A stretch of 64,000 bases of DNA from Ashinkailepas kermadecensis (GCA_034440615.1 JAOTOM010005101.1:637501-701500); one strand, 5' to 3'; shown: positions 22,436-34,485, counted from the first letter of the stretch. Program-made: numbers and translations. The notes: generated by a model from the letters alone, not told the origin.

Positions 22436-23358
22436 CACGCGCACTGGAGGGGGGGGCGAAATCCGCCCACCCCTCCGGTTTTTCGCAAATAACTGCAGAT
22501 TTTACCGGTCGATATACGCGATTCTCGGTGTACCTGCTTAGAAATGAACGGCGCGTCGTTTAAAGCAAGAAAAATGGAAATCGGCTGAACATTTTTCAAG
22601 TTAGGGGCCGCTAAAGTAAAAAAATGTTATAGCGCCAGACCACAAAAATCGGCGATGATGCGCTTCCAGTATACTGACAAAAGGAAAGTGTTCTAGGCAA
22701 CACTAGCGACTTGTTTGATGCATATTGACATGCTGTATAATTTCAAGGTCATGTTAGGTCACCAAGATCAAGTCAGGTCAAGTTCATGACAGGTTAATGG
22801 AACGAAACTTGATCAACTGGAATGTTGCCATAAATGCACTACTGGTTGTCATTTATACTGTTTGTCATTGCGTTTCCATACTTTATTCATGTACTTCACT
22901 CCCTTCTTCACGAAGCCGATTGCTCCGAGCTGCCCGACGGAGCAGTCGGGCGGGCGGCCGGTTCCGGTAACTGGAACAGGTAACTGACCTGATAAAGTGG
23001 TGCTATATAGGTGACCTGAGGTCAAATGTTGGGTCTAGCATCTGCATTGCATCATTAGTAATGTCCAAAACATCATTGATGCCCATTTTTGAGTACTTAA
23101 ACACAATCATAGCGATCCATAACGATGACAAGCCAAGCCACGCAAAACCGGAAAACTTTGGCAATCTGACCTCATTTGACCTTGAAGATATTGACCTAAG
23201 ATCACGAAAATTGCACACAATAGAGTTCACTACCGTGCCCATCCACCCTGCGAATTTCGTTCTTCCAGCTTTACTAGGAGCCGAGATCGTAGGGGGGGGG
23301 CGGAATCCGCCCCCCGCCTCCAGTGCGCGTAATTTTCAGAGGCCCTCCAGGGCGCGTG
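22436..23358. mobile_element. piggyBac-type non-autonomous element, copy A (923 bp)
   Basis: The element is flanked on both sides by TTAA (22432-22435 and 23359-23362), the piggyBac target. The ends are CACGCGCACTGGAGGG on the left and CCCTCCAGGGCGCGTG on the right, an inverted repeat with one mismatch. The right end carries a second inner copy of the terminal motif (CCAGTGCGCG) and a GGCGGAATCCGCC palindrome. There is no transposase frame. A near-identical copy in opposite orientation lies at 38874-39795. Confidence 0.93.
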
Positions 23359-23362
23359 TTAA

Positions 23363-24200
23363 AGAGGGTCCCAGAGCCAACGGATAGGGGCCCGGGCCGA
23401 ACGTGCAGAGCCACTGGGTCGACTTTGACTAACGCTGACGGAGAGGGGCTCAGAGCTGACAGCGGGCCTGAGGCCGATAAAGAGGCCAACAAAGCTGTGG
23501 AGACGATCCGGACCTACGCGGAGGGTGTCCGGTACTACGTAAAGAGCCTCTAAGCTCATGGAGGAGCCCGGGCTGTTAAAAAGAAGTGGAGTTTCAAAGA
23601 ATTAGCAGTGGAGCAGTGGAGTGAATGAGCACCCAACCCCTGGCGAATCCGATGGGGCCTTCCCGACGACCACCCTGAGGGGCAGAGATATAACTGAACA
23701 AAAATACAAACGCATCTAACGGCTTGTGTGGAGAGGGTCCTTGAGACATGAAAAGTCCACCATGAGGGCTGGCGAGGGCTACGAAGACAAGACAGGGCCC
23801 GCACGACAGCTGCAATACCCATGGCAGCTAGAAAGAGCAGTCTCAACTGGAATGGGCCCCTAACGGCTGAGGAATACACAGAGCGCCTGAGGACCAGAGA
23901 GGGCTGGGATGCTCTTTGAGTTTGAAAGGGCCCCTGAGGGATGAACAGGACCCCCAAGAGTTGAAGAGGTCTAGTGAGGGCCCATTTCATATATTAAATT
24001 CCCCCGAGATGAGAGCTAGACCGGACTATTATGGGATGTGATGGGCCACTAAAAGCTGGAGATGCCCCTGAGGGATAAAGAGGATCTCGTGAGAGACAAT
24101 GAAAACTAGACTGACTTCTCCTGAGGCTGAGAGATAGAATGTTCTTGAAACCCCAAGAACTGTCGATACCTAGGAGGGCCCCTAGCAGCAGAGGTGAAAA
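23363..24200. repeat. degenerate ~20-21 bp repeat array, right part
   Basis: Continuation of the array at 21590-22431: units like GAGGGCCCCTGAGGGATGAA and AGAGTTGAAGAGGTCTAG at a ~20-22 bp step, fading out near 24.2 kb. The reading across the MITE (…CTGAGCCG / TTAA / AGAGGGTCCC…) fits one former continuous array. Confidence 0.65.
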
Positions 24201-25100
24201 AGTGTCCAGCCTGTCACCTAAAAAATATCGAACACCACTAGGCTGTCACATATTGATGCCTTACAGTAAGACCCGTACGCATGTGTGCGAGCGCGAAATA
24301 TCGACGATGATGATGAACCGGAACAAAGAAGAATGCTTTAGTCTAAGAACAGGTTAGGCTAGGCTAGGCTTTTATTGCGAAAATGTGCTCATTTTATTTC
24401 AGACAAAAATATGATTTTTTTCCTCTGAAAAACGTTATGGCCAGGTTAGGTTTCTTACCATTTTGTATTATTTAACGCACAATTTGTGCCTATATTGAAG
24501 AAACAATTTGAAAGGAGGTAGGGTAAACCAGGCTAGGTTATTTAAGGTATTACAAAATAGTAGTACATTATTTTCCTTACCAACTAAAAAAATTTGCATT
24601 TTTTATGGGAATCAGTGGTCACATCATCTTAATCATGCTGATATACATGGTATTGAAACATGCTGTTCTCCAAATCCATTGACACCTCAAAAATGAAATT
24701 TACCAATACAAATTGAATTCCTTCGTACTATGGCACCAATATTAAGGACAGAGTGTGATGGGTCATATTCTCCATTGGTTTCAAGTAATTTATAACACTT
24801 TTGGTCAATGCAACAAGTCCTGCTTATAACAGAACATGGGCCCTGACCCAAATAAATGAAACCCATTGAAGTGACCAGAATAAATTATAAAAACAACAAA
24901 GGCTCATATTGGAAGAACCAAAACATTTTTTTCATGATAAGGATTCAACATGTCTGCAGTGTGGCGAAATGGCTGACATGACATGTTAGACTGATAAATA
25001 TTGTACATAAAATACTGTACCAAACAGCTTTATATGGCTGGGTAATTGACCCCCCCCCCCACCAACCTACCTACCCCACCTCCACCCTCCAGAGAAGAAA
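24201..25100. other. AT-rich region with GGTTAGGCTAGG words, no gene
   Basis: Low-GC sequence. AGGTTAGGCTAGGCTAGGC at 24350 and related words later belong to the TTAGG-like motif common in this window. A segment around 24600-24670 resembles part of the AT-rich repeat near 63760 (GTGGTCACATCA..TTAATCATG). Confidence 0.4.
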
Positions 25101-25221
25101 ATCAGCACCAAAAATCGCACAAGGTGTCATAGTATTTTTGCTTGCACATGAACAAAACACCTTCAGGATTGCCATATTTTGCAGACATGATGTTGGTTAG
25201 TAAAAATACATTTAGTCTTAC

Positions 25222-25880
25222 CTGCACTTCCTGCAGCAAGGTGCCATGACTACCACCGGCCTCCTTCTCGAAAGGCAGTGCTTTTTTCAGCCGGATAGGT
25301 AAACCGGCATGATTTGCCTTCATATGCCTTTTCAATGCTCTTGACTCGCAGTAAATTTGCAGCCAGGATAGCCACAAAGCACCTTTTCTCGTGATGGTGG
25401 TGTCATATTAGCACTCACACCTTGGACATGTATTGCACTAAGGTTTCTTCCAAGTGTCACTTCAGTTAAGTATGACCAGGGTTGGATTTATGTCTTGGAA
25501 TTCTGGAATTGGAGAGGAAAATTACGTGGCATTACAGGTTGGTATGGAGCAGAGGACTTTGAGGACATTTCTTTTAATCTGAATCCTGAGTTATGAGAGG
25601 AAAATTGTGTAACATTCCATGTTGGAGAATGATGTGATTTGTTTCTGTCATCAAAAACTCTTTTTGTACTTTTCACGGTCATGTTCCGTGTTTGCATGTT
25701 CCCATGATCATGACCAAACAGCAAGGAGATGACAGTCATTGTCAAATTCAACTCATCTTTTGGGAAAAAAGGAGGGAGAACTTCCCGGAGATAATAATAT
25801 TCTGGGCGGCCAACATCAAAGACAAAGCCATGTTTCCAATACTTGTCCGGACTCTCAGAGACGAAACACCACTTACGCAA
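25222..25880 (-). pseudogene. possible C2H2 zinc-finger exon, with a stop and a frameshift
   Basis: On the minus strand a ~130-codon frame (25880-25488) ends in TAA. The same frame then continues through SAIHVQGVSANMTPPSREKV into LCGYPGCKFTASQ, after which a frame change gives ALKRHMKANH. Together these outline one C2H2 finger (C-X4-C ... H-X4-H). The downstream frame runs to CAG followed by GTAAGA (donor GT at 25220-25221), a strong 5' splice site. So a spliced zinc-finger gene once lay here; in the sequence as given it is broken, unless an intron removes the stop. The protein family is not identified. Confidence 0.4.
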
Positions 25881-25961
25881 ACATACACAGGTTCACCTTC
25901 AGCAGCGCCTTGATACTTATTACTTAGATACGTACACACTAAAACCAGCTTTGAAAACAAA

Positions 25962-26877
25962 CTGCGCCCGAAAACGGAACTGTTGTGTCGGGTTCAATCT
26001 CTGGACGGGGTCGGGACACTGTCCCGTCCCCGTCTGACGTTTGAGATTGCCGAAAGTGACGTCTGGTAAAGGTTGCGGGCATCGACGATTACAACCAAAC
26101 TATTTGCGATGGGTAAAATCGGAAGGAACTGTGAGCATCACAAAGAGTGGTGTTATCCGCGCATATAACTTTCTCCGGGAAATGTCATTCGACAGTAGTG
26201 TGGAGACAGTGGAAATCGGAGCCTTTTTCACGGACCGAAACATGTGCAGCCCGTGTCACGATGACGGCGCCCGCACACACTGCAGCCCCTGATCGTCAAT
26301 TGGAAAGTTGTAGCTGGTACATGGGACCATGAGGTGAAAGTGACGGCAAGTCGCCAAGTTTAGCCGTTTCCGAGAACCAGACCCAATCGTGAAAAACGCT
26401 CAAAAACGTCGCTTCCGCTTTCCACACCTCTCTCGCATGCGCGTGGCGCGTAACTCGGAAACGGTTGCCATGGCGATGTTGACAATTGGCGTGGCAACAC
26501 TGAGGTGTTGGTTTGGTGTCGATCGGTCCATTGGTTGTTGAGATATGGCGGTCTGAATCGGGTCGATGAGGAGCGCTAAAATTGGTGATTTTCCGAACGA
26601 AAAAATCTCAGTTTTGCATGCATACATGCATCACCGGCCTTTGGGCGGCCGATGTTTCACCAGACACCCGTTCTCTCAGGACCCTCGTGACGCACACGCG
26701 CAGCACGTTGACCCGACCGCCACGAAATTGTGCCCGACGGATAGCCAACATTTGGGGCTTTCACGTGATGTCAGCCATATCTCGTTACCTGTAATGTGAG
26801 CCGTGCCACGCGCCACAAACTGCGCCGGAAAACGGAACTGTTGCGTCGGGTTCAATCTCTGGACGGGGACGGGACAG
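25962..26877. repeat. segment bounded by ~60-bp direct repeats
   Basis: ACTGCGCC.GAAAACGGAACTG and GTCGGGTTCAATCTCTGGACG occur in the same order at 25963-26010 and 26818-26866. The left copy runs into a 15-bp hairpin (26004-26034, GACGGGGTCGGGACA against its complement, one mismatch). No coding capacity was recognised between. It may be a small retroelement or a segmental duplication. Confidence 0.6.
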
Positions 26878-26879
26878 TT

Positions 26880-27229
26880 CGTAGGTGACAGAACCTACCA
26901 CGGCAATGTTCAAGCCTATGGACCCTCGAGTAGTGGCGTTTTTTTCAGACCCCCCCTCCCGTCCCCTCGATCATAGCTACTAAATTGCTTCGGTATGCTT
27001 CTGATACATGTAATGAAACAAGATGAGTACGTATATGTCTGCATGGTTAGGAAAAACAAATTGACTGGGTATGTTAAGAAGCAAAACGGTCTGATAATAA
27101 ATATAATCCATACTCAATGATAATACCGTACCGTAAGTTGTCACCATAACTGAATATATTTGTCAAATATCTGTCACCCACGCTCGTGGCCGAGTAGCAG
27201 GGTAATCACCAGTAGCAGTCACCTCTGCC
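26880..27229. other. spacer, nothing recognised
   Basis: 350 bp of mixed sequence without gene or repeat signal. Confidence 0.4.
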
Positions 27230-28260
27230 TGGCAGCTTGATAGAGTGCTTGAGGGCTAACAGAGAACCCTGAGAGCTAAGGACAGTTCCTAAAGCTAACG
27301 ATGGTTGTGAGGAATACTGAGGGCTAGCGTCAGAACTAGAAAAGCCCTTGAATCTAGAAAGACTACCACGAAAAAAAGAACGGGAAAGGGCACCTGACAG
27401 CTGAAGATGACCCCTGCCGATTGAAAATTGTCAAAGAGCGATAGAGGGGACTGGACTTGGATGCCCAAGAGGCTTGAAGGGGGTCGCTATGAGGAGAACA
27501 GGGTCCCCTGAGATCCAAAGAGAGTTCCCAAGGGCGATAGTTGCGAGGAATACTGAGAACCAGTTTCACAGCTAGAATGTCCTCGCTAGCCTGAAAGGCT
27601 GTCGAGAAATGGGGAGGTCCCCGAGAGCTAAAGCAGACCGGACTGCGATGGCCTTAAAGCTTGAGAGGACCACTGAGGGATGACCAAAGCCACCTATTAA
27701 GGAAAATTCGGGGAGCCGGCGATGTTTGCTAGATATTGGGAGGCTTGTATCGGAGCTCCAGGATTCCCTTGAAAGCTAGACAGGTTTGTTGAGAACTGGG
27801 AATCGCCCGTTCAAGTTTGAGAGGGCTCCTGACGGATGAATAGGTCCCCTGAGAGCCAAAGAGGGCTGGACTGGGATACTCCTGAGCTTTGGTATGGACA
27901 CCTGATGGATCAGAGCCCCCTGAGAGCTAAGAGAGTCGTTGAGAACTGGCGATGGGTGTGAGGAATACTGGACAGGAGAAACAGTCTCAAAGATAAGACA
28001 TCCTTGAGAGCCATAAGTATTGCCGAGGACTGGGGACGTTAGCCACCGCCACCTCAGCGGCGACAGCCGCCTCTGTGGACACGTTCGCTCAAACTACGGT
28101 CGCTCCAGCGATGACGAAACAGGCAGCCCAGCGATAGCTGTGATGACTTCCGCTCCAGCGGTGCCAATTGCTTCGCCTTGGACCGGGGTGACACCGGCTA
28201 AGCAGAAAAAAGCAAAAACAAGTAACAGGATGATGTGTGTTGGAAATGGGAGGCATTCAT
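27230..28260 (+). repeat. ~21-bp repeat family, GAGAGCTAAAGAGG variant, with unique end block
   Basis: Units such as CTGAGAGCTAAAGAGGGTCC recur at a step near 21 bp. A marker, GAGGAATACTGAG, appears at about 27313 and 27546, and as GAGGAATACTGGA at about 27957. From 28020 to 28250 the sequence becomes a non-periodic block (CAACTACGGTCGCTCCAGCG ... TTGGACCGGGGTGACAC) that recurs inverted at 50090-50310, so array and end block travel as one dispersed repeat. Confidence 0.7.
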
Positions 28261-28504
28261 AAGTTCCACGGCTCACATGTACCCCGTCTTATAAGTGCTG
28301 AAATATGCCAGAATTGGTTTCATATGTGATAAAAGTTGTCAGATAACCTCTAAAATATCAGAGCTCACAAGTACCCCAGTTCATAAGTACCCCGTTTCAT
28401 AAGTGCTAAAAACAGTTCTGAATCATGCCGCCACATGACACCGTAAACAACGACACCGGAGCTTACCTGCGTGCCGACAGATGGCAGGAACATGTGGTGG
28501 TTGC

Positions 28505-28610
28505 AAAACGGTTAGGTTATGATAGGTTAGGTTTGGTTAGGTAAGGTTAGGTTAGGTAAAGTTAGGGAAGGTTTGGTTAGGTTGGGCTATGTTGGGTTAA
28601 GTTAGATATT
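28505..28610 (+). repeat. degenerate TTAGG-like run
   Basis: About 100 bp dominated by GGTTAGGTTTGGTTAGG-type words, a degraded form of the arthropod telomeric pentamer TTAGG. Confidence 0.7.
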
Positions 28611-28850
28611 GGATTGGGCTTAATCATTGGTGAGAGATCGACAGGACCTTCCGTAGGGAGGCTGTCCCAACGACGCTGACCACCGATTAGCTTGTCCCAG
28701 CCTACCCACCCCAGCTGTCTCGTAGGTGCCCTACCCTAGGTTCTCACGGCGCTTACGGGAAGCTCCGCCCCTTGAGTGACGTAGGTCACCCGGCCTACTT
28801 GTAGGCCTGCTCGCCGGATTGGTTGACGTAGCTCCTCTCCTACTCTCCCC
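28611..28850. other. spacer before the CT microsatellite
   Basis: GC-moderate sequence, possibly part of a LINE 5' region. No independent support. Confidence 0.3.
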
Positions 28851-28852
28851 CT

Positions 28853-29038
<186 letters not shown>

Positions 29039-29299
29039 CCAGCGGCGCTCTTTTGGGCGTCTTTGGGAAACCGAGCCTTGCCGGCGAGCAGACGCCTTGC
29101 CGGCGTCTTTAGGAAGCCGAGCCTTGCTCGTCACTGTTTTTCGTCCCATCCCTCCCTATAGGTTAGAGCCGGTCAGAGGTCCCTTCTGTGTCAAAGGTTA
29201 GCGCTAACTTACTGCGCCAGCCTCTAACCGACTGATCCAATCCCTCTTACTCTGTATCTTTTTCCACCTTTCCACCACATTTCTTTTCGCCCATTCCGG

Positions 29300-30078
29300 G
29301 TGCCTATCTTGCCTGCTCCCCTTCTGGGTGCCCTTCTCACAGCACACCCCACACACCACCCTACTCGGTATTTATCGGTGTGAAATTGCCGAAAATCGCC
29401 GACCGGCTCACCCCTCCCCCTCCACTAGCCCCGCGCCCCGCTCCCCTCGCGGATCCCTCCGACTCCCCCCCACTCAACGCCAACAGGCCGCCCCGCGCTG
29501 TCGGACACACCCCCACCCCCACGCCGCCCCTCACGGCCGTCCCTATTCCCCCTCTCTGACCTCCCGGTTCAACCCCGATTCCCGGTCCCCGAACTCAGAC
29601 CCCCCAGAGATCCAGAGCTTCCGTCCCCCACACCAGATTCATCCGACTCATATGAGATGGACAACTCTGCCACAACTTCTCCGCCACACAGGCACCTGCG
29701 AGGTCGTCATCACCATCACCACCACTGATGCAGACACCCATCACTGAATTTTTGCTCCAATGGAATACGAGGTCTCTCATATCCCATTGGGCAGAATTCA
29801 AGGAATATATAATCCAACATCACACATTGATTGACGCCGTTCAGGAGACCCGATGCCACGACAACGACCCGTACAATTTCAATATATTTGACTACACTTC
29901 TCAACACACATAACATGGTCTTCTTAAATGACCAAACACACACGTACAGCTCCGACACTGCATCCACCGCCCTTGCGGCAGTGTCACATCAAACACCACA
30001 CCTCAGGAACAGGGCCTGGCGCAGGGGAGCGTGCTCTCACCGAGCCTCTTCATCATCATGATCAACGATATACTAGTT
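29300..30078 (+). mobile_element. LINE copy 2, 5' segment (endonuclease start fused to RT motif B)
   Basis: A proline-rich stretch (29328-29747) precedes an endonuclease N-terminus, LLQWNTRSLISHWAEFKEYI followed by DAVQETRCH, the start of the APE-type nuclease that nicks target DNA. After about 60 further codons the sequence jumps to QGSVLSPSLFIIMINDIL (RT motif B region, 30020-30070), so the nuclease remainder and early RT are deleted. The element is then cut by the hAT insertion at 30079 and resumes at 36759. Confidence 0.85.
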
Positions 30079-30431
30079 CAGGGTTGCTCAACCTTTTTTT
30101 CTGCAGTGGGAAATTTGAGTTCTCGTGCCCCCCCCCCCCCCGAGTTGCTGCATCTTGGGAAGTAGATATAGGATTGATTGTAGTTTGGATACAACAATGG
30201 ACGTGAAATTCATACTCCAATTGTAAATCAATTGACTTCATAATTTGGGTGAAAATTGTATTTGAAAACTCACAAATAAGCACAAAACAAGAAGGAATCC
30301 AAGTATAATCAGCGTCTGTCTTTAACGCTTTTCAACTTCATAATTTGGATGAAAATTGTATTTAAAATTCAAAAATCATTATAAAACAATATGGAATCCA
30401 GGTACAATCAGTATCTGTTTCCAAACGCTTT

Positions 30432-31970
30432 TCAATGGGATCCCTGCGACTGATGTATGGCTGCCAAATTTTCAATGTTTGGCTCCAGCGTCCTCAGAGC
30501 GAGACGTAAATCGCCTCTTTTCTCGATATCGAGACGATTTCGAGTCCTCGAAAGTAGAGAAATAACCTTACTTAAGCCTGACTCCACCAAGTATGATGTT
30601 GGAAAAGCGAGTAAGAACAATTTCACTTCTTTCCAGAGTAGTGGGTCTTAGGCATTTCATCGCTCACCCACAGCTTCTGGCGTCCTCTGTGTTTGAATCT
30701 CGCTTGAGCTGTTGTGTCGTTTTGCAGTTCTATGGAGTTTTCTTGTGTGGTGATGTCAACGTCAGATGTATCGGCAAAGAAACGGATCCACAAACCAGTG
30801 TGGCACCGTCATTTGGAGGAGGTCAGAGAAGCGAACTTGCATATCATCATGCAGCTGCCTCAGATGGTCAACATACACGACTAAGTCATCATTAATCAGC
30901 TCGCTGGATGTAGCTCCCAAGGAGGGAAACTGAGCAAACTCCCATCTCCCTAGGTTGAACCAGAACAGCTTGAGTTTCCCGTTGAATGCAGCGATCGCCT
31001 CCTTGCAGGACAACATGTTGGAGTCTTTCCCTCGGAGCTCTTTGTTCAGGATATTCAGCTTGTCAAAAATATCCGACAGGAAGAAGATGCCGCACTTTGT
31101 ATCAGTACGTTTCTGGCCAAGTTCTGTTCCACTCAAGAACTGGATAACACTGTCCCAAAGTGCAACAAAACGACGTACGCAGTTGCCCTTCGACAACCAC
31201 CTGACTTCGGTGTGCAATACCAGTCGTTCAAATTCTTCATCATTCTCTTCGCACAAGCGCTGAAAGAGGCGATCTTTCAGTGCACTTTTTTGATGAAGTT
31301 GACAGCCTTGATAACGCGCTCTAGCGTCTCGTGCAGACGTCCTCCCAGTTTTTTTTGGCAACCAGGTGCTGCCGGTGAACAACACAGTAAATGCAAGCCA
31401 CATTAGGTACAGTTTTTTTTTCAAGTGGGCATTGAACCCCCGATACTTTCCGACCATAGAAGCAGCACCATCTGTTGCACAAGCCACAACGTTCTTGAAC
31501 GGAATGCTGTTCTCCTCAAAATAGGCCTCAACTATTTTGGAGATGGATTCGTCTGTAGTGTCAGTCGTTAGTTTCAAGGCGCAAAGCAATTCTTGACATA
31601 TATCATCAATATCCAGAAACCACACAAACGCCATCGGAAGAGCCGAATTAACGAGGAAAGTTGATTCGTCGATCTGTAGTGAGAACTCGTTCAACTGCAG
31701 TTTCGAGACTAATTGTCTTTCGACATCCGCCGCCATTTCGTCGATGCGCCGTGAAACTGATGAGTTGCTCAGAGGAATAACACCAGTTACTTCTTGTGCA
31801 CTCTGATTCATGACTGTTGAGAGCGCAACGGACACTGCAGGCGTGATTAGAGATTCGCCGATAGTATGCGGCCTGCCAGCTTTTGTGATCACATTCGCTA
31901 TCTTGTAGGAAGCCAATAGACCTCTGTCAATTTTAATCGCTTTTTTGGTGAACATCTGATTCACAGTCAT
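30432..31970 (-). pseudogene. hAT transposase pseudogene
   Basis: The protein resembles ZBED5/SCAND3-like hAT transposases: IGESLITPAVSVA, FSLQIDEST (first catalytic Asp), VACATDGAASMVGKYRG (second Asp), LHTEVRWLSKGN, and a C-terminal hAT dimerisation block LLAFPTSYLVESGLSKV (with the expected Glu) in 30432-30626. The N-terminal BED zinc finger is not seen. At least two frameshifts separate the body from the C-terminus (near 30785 in a T-rich run, and near 30655), and a locally out-of-frame stretch lies at about 31310-31420. It cannot be active. Confidence 0.92.
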
Positions 31971-32034
31971 CCTTTATTGGAATTAATCACGTAACTTCCT
32001 GAAGAAATCAAGTCGCTTGTCTTTTTTGTCTCTG

Positions 32035-32198
32035 GTTGGTTGGTTATTGGTTTTACGACACGTTGACCGTTGAGTCATATAGCGTCGCCAATCTCTCACG
32101 CCGATTGGTCGCGGGCGAAGAGTAACAACAGGTGAGATTCGAACCCACAATCTTTCGATTGTGAGACGAGAATCGAACCCCTAGACCACTCGTCCCCA
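32035..32198 (-). mobile_element. tRNA-derived SINE with perfect 13-bp TSD
   Basis: The minus strand starts at 32197 with a tRNA-like head: GGGGACGAGTGGTCTAGGGG (A-box region), then TCTCACAATCGAAAG and GGTTCGAATC (B box). The head looks most like a tRNA-Val(CAC)-type sequence. A ~90-bp body and an ACCA-repeat tail follow. It is flanked by TTTTTTGTCTCTG at 32022-32034 and 32199-32211, an exact 13-bp target-site duplication. It lies inside the hAT element, upstream of the transposase. Confidence 0.92.
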
Positions 32199-32211
32199 TT
32201 TTTTGTCTCTG

Positions 32212-32590
32212 TGTGTAGTCTCCAGATGTTTTTTTTTTAGTTTGCAGGGACGCATACTTTCATTGGAAAGTGAGGTCATGTAAAGCAGGCACAATGGCAT
32301 TGTGTTATTTCGTGGAGACTGAATTAACCCACAAGCAAGATATTCAACAGAATATTGCCTGCATTTTTTTTCTTAGCTGAGCTGGCCATGCGTATCTGGA
32401 ATGAAAAATGAATCATAATTCAGCATGATCAGGAATCAATAATTTAAGTAGCCTAATATTTATATACATATTACGAGTGATCTCAAATATTATGGATTAG
32501 TCTACGGATGTATGTAGCACTTTTTATTTTAGAGTAATGTAGTCATTTAATATTTTATTATGGTTAAATTTTATGAGATGTTCTTGATAA

Positions 32591-32596
<6 letters not shown>
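32212..32596. other. hAT non-coding interior
   Basis: AT-rich sequence between the SINE and the Penelope cluster, belonging to the hAT element by position. No gene seen. Confidence 0.45.

Positions 32597-32660
<64 letters not shown>
32597..32660. repeat. (TA)n microsatellite at the left edge of the Penelope pair
   Basis: Uninterrupted TA repeats of about 64 bp directly abutting the left inverted arm, which starts CATGTTTCATTGAA at 32661. The right arm is also followed by TA repeats (36039-36118). Confidence 0.95.
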
Positions 32661-32662
<2 letters not shown>

Positions 32663-32982
32663 TGTTTCATTGAATACGACCGCGAGTTCAGCGTTGGTGA
32701 TCTTCTTGTTTGTGGATTCAATTGATCGTTTTATTTTCCTTGTCTCTTCGTTGTGTTTGTGTAGTATTTCGCCGTAGTGCATGATGGTCAAGATTAAAAT
32801 TAATACACAGGTCATCACTGTATTTTATCGACGTTGCGTCTTAACTGAAGACATTTTCAAGACGGTATGTTGGAAAAGTCACATTGATGAAATACACACA
32901 CTTGATGTTTATGTTTTGGGTTACAATTCGCGTGCTTTATGTGAGTGGGCGCTGGAAGTACTTGGAATTTACATTTCCGGTA

Positions 32983-34310
32983 TTACACTACAAGACACGT
33001 CACTGTGGTGGGGGGGGGGGGCTGCCCCTCGTAGAGTTTGAGTGTTCCACGCACGTTGATTTGTTTGTTGATAGCTGCATCGATGTGTCTGATGTATATT
33101 GCCTCTAAGGCAATAAGACGTCGTTTGTTGTGGGTGGTTGCGAGTATTTTAGTGTTTTCTACTAGTAATTTCCTTGTCAACGCTGTGTTGTGGTGTTCGT
33201 GTGTATGAGAGAGTGGCCCGCCCTTTTGTAGGTGCATTGTGAGTCTTCGACTGAGTGTAGTGGTTGTTTTCCCGATGTATCCACTGTGAGGTGGAGTGCG
33301 CAGTCTCCTAAGGTGCAATTGTAGTGGTATATCAGGTTTGTTTGTTTGAGTGGTGATGGATCATGTGCGGTATTGTTTTTCATCAGTAGTGATGCTGTAG
33401 TTGGGCTGTTGTAGTAAATGCTCAGTTTGATTTTATCTGCTGGTTTCGTGGTTTTGCAGTTTCTCTGAATAATGTTATTGAGTGCCGTTTCATCTTGTTT
33501 GTATCCTGGTGTCATTGTGTTTCTGTAGTACAAGTGGTGGGTGTCACCGTCATTTGTGCTGGCTTGTTTTGTGCCGAGGTGTTTTGTGATGGCAATCGAT
33601 ATTAGCTGGTCTATGCGTGATATCGGATTGTTGTTATTTGCCAGTGTTTGTTTTACCTGTTTTAGTTCGTGATGCATGTTATGCCATGTGGAGCTGTGTC
33701 TAAGTGCACGGTGTATGTAGGATTTTATAACACTGTCCTTGTACCGATCAGGGCAGTCACTGGTCCCATTCAGGAATTTCCCTGAGTCCGTTGGTTTGTG
33801 ATGGACGCTGGTGATGAAGGTGCTGTCCGTAGCGTCGATGGCTACGTCTACGAAGCTGATCCTGTTGTCTGCGGCTTCTTGGATGGTGAGTTTCAGTCCG
33901 GATATTGTCTCCAGTCGTTGTTTCAGCTGGTGTAGTGTGTTGGTGTCGCGAATGTCGACCAAGATGTCGTCGACGTATCTGCAGTAGGTGAATGGCCTCA
34001 CCCGACCTTCGGCCAGCACTTCATTTTCCACTGAAGACATGAAAGCTTCGGCAAGGAGGGGGCCTAGTGGCGAACCCATTGCCACACCGTCTATTTGGTA
34101 GTATAGTAGTCCTTGTGGGCATACGAAGGGCGCTTTTGTGGTGCACAGCCGAAGGAGGGCGCACATGATGTTCTCTGGTATGTCTGGCGGAGCCAGGTCT
34201 TGATGGTGGTAGGCATATTCGGTGATGATTTTGATCGTTCTCTCGATGGGAACATTGGTGAACAGGTTGTTCACATCGAGTGAGGTCAGTTGTCCCTGGC
34301 GTGACTTGGT
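32983..34310 (-). pseudogene. Penelope RT and GIY-YIG endonuclease
   Basis: The RT is read from SLDVNNLFTNVPIERTI (motif A) through YQIDGVAMGSPLGPLLAEAF (motif B) to YCRYVDDILV (motif C). The GIY-YIG nuclease follows: NLIYHYNC in one frame, then SGYIGKTTTTLSRRL in the next (33318-32983). The combination of this RT type with a GIY-YIG nuclease defines canonical Penelope elements. The nuclease is split by a frame change that is also present in the inverted copy. Confidence 0.92.
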
Positions 34311-34485
34311 TTTCAGAAGGTCAATTAATTATGTTGACGACTTCAGTGAGTATGGAGATTGTATGTAGGGTCTTAGAATATTGTTTAGAGATTTGGCGAG
34401 ACTGTACGTCGGTAGTTCAATCTGTGAGATGATGGGCCTGAGTAGATTTCCGGGTTTGTGTGTTTTAACCTTTCCATAGAAGTAT

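Noticed and set aside
29197..29208. 12-bp palindrome GTTAGCGCTAAC
   Set aside because: A single short palindrome is expected by chance in 64 kb; no context supports a site.
32144..32198. Functional tRNA gene
   Set aside because: Only the A/B-box head is tRNA-like; acceptor pairing is absent, and body, tail and TSD show it is a SINE.
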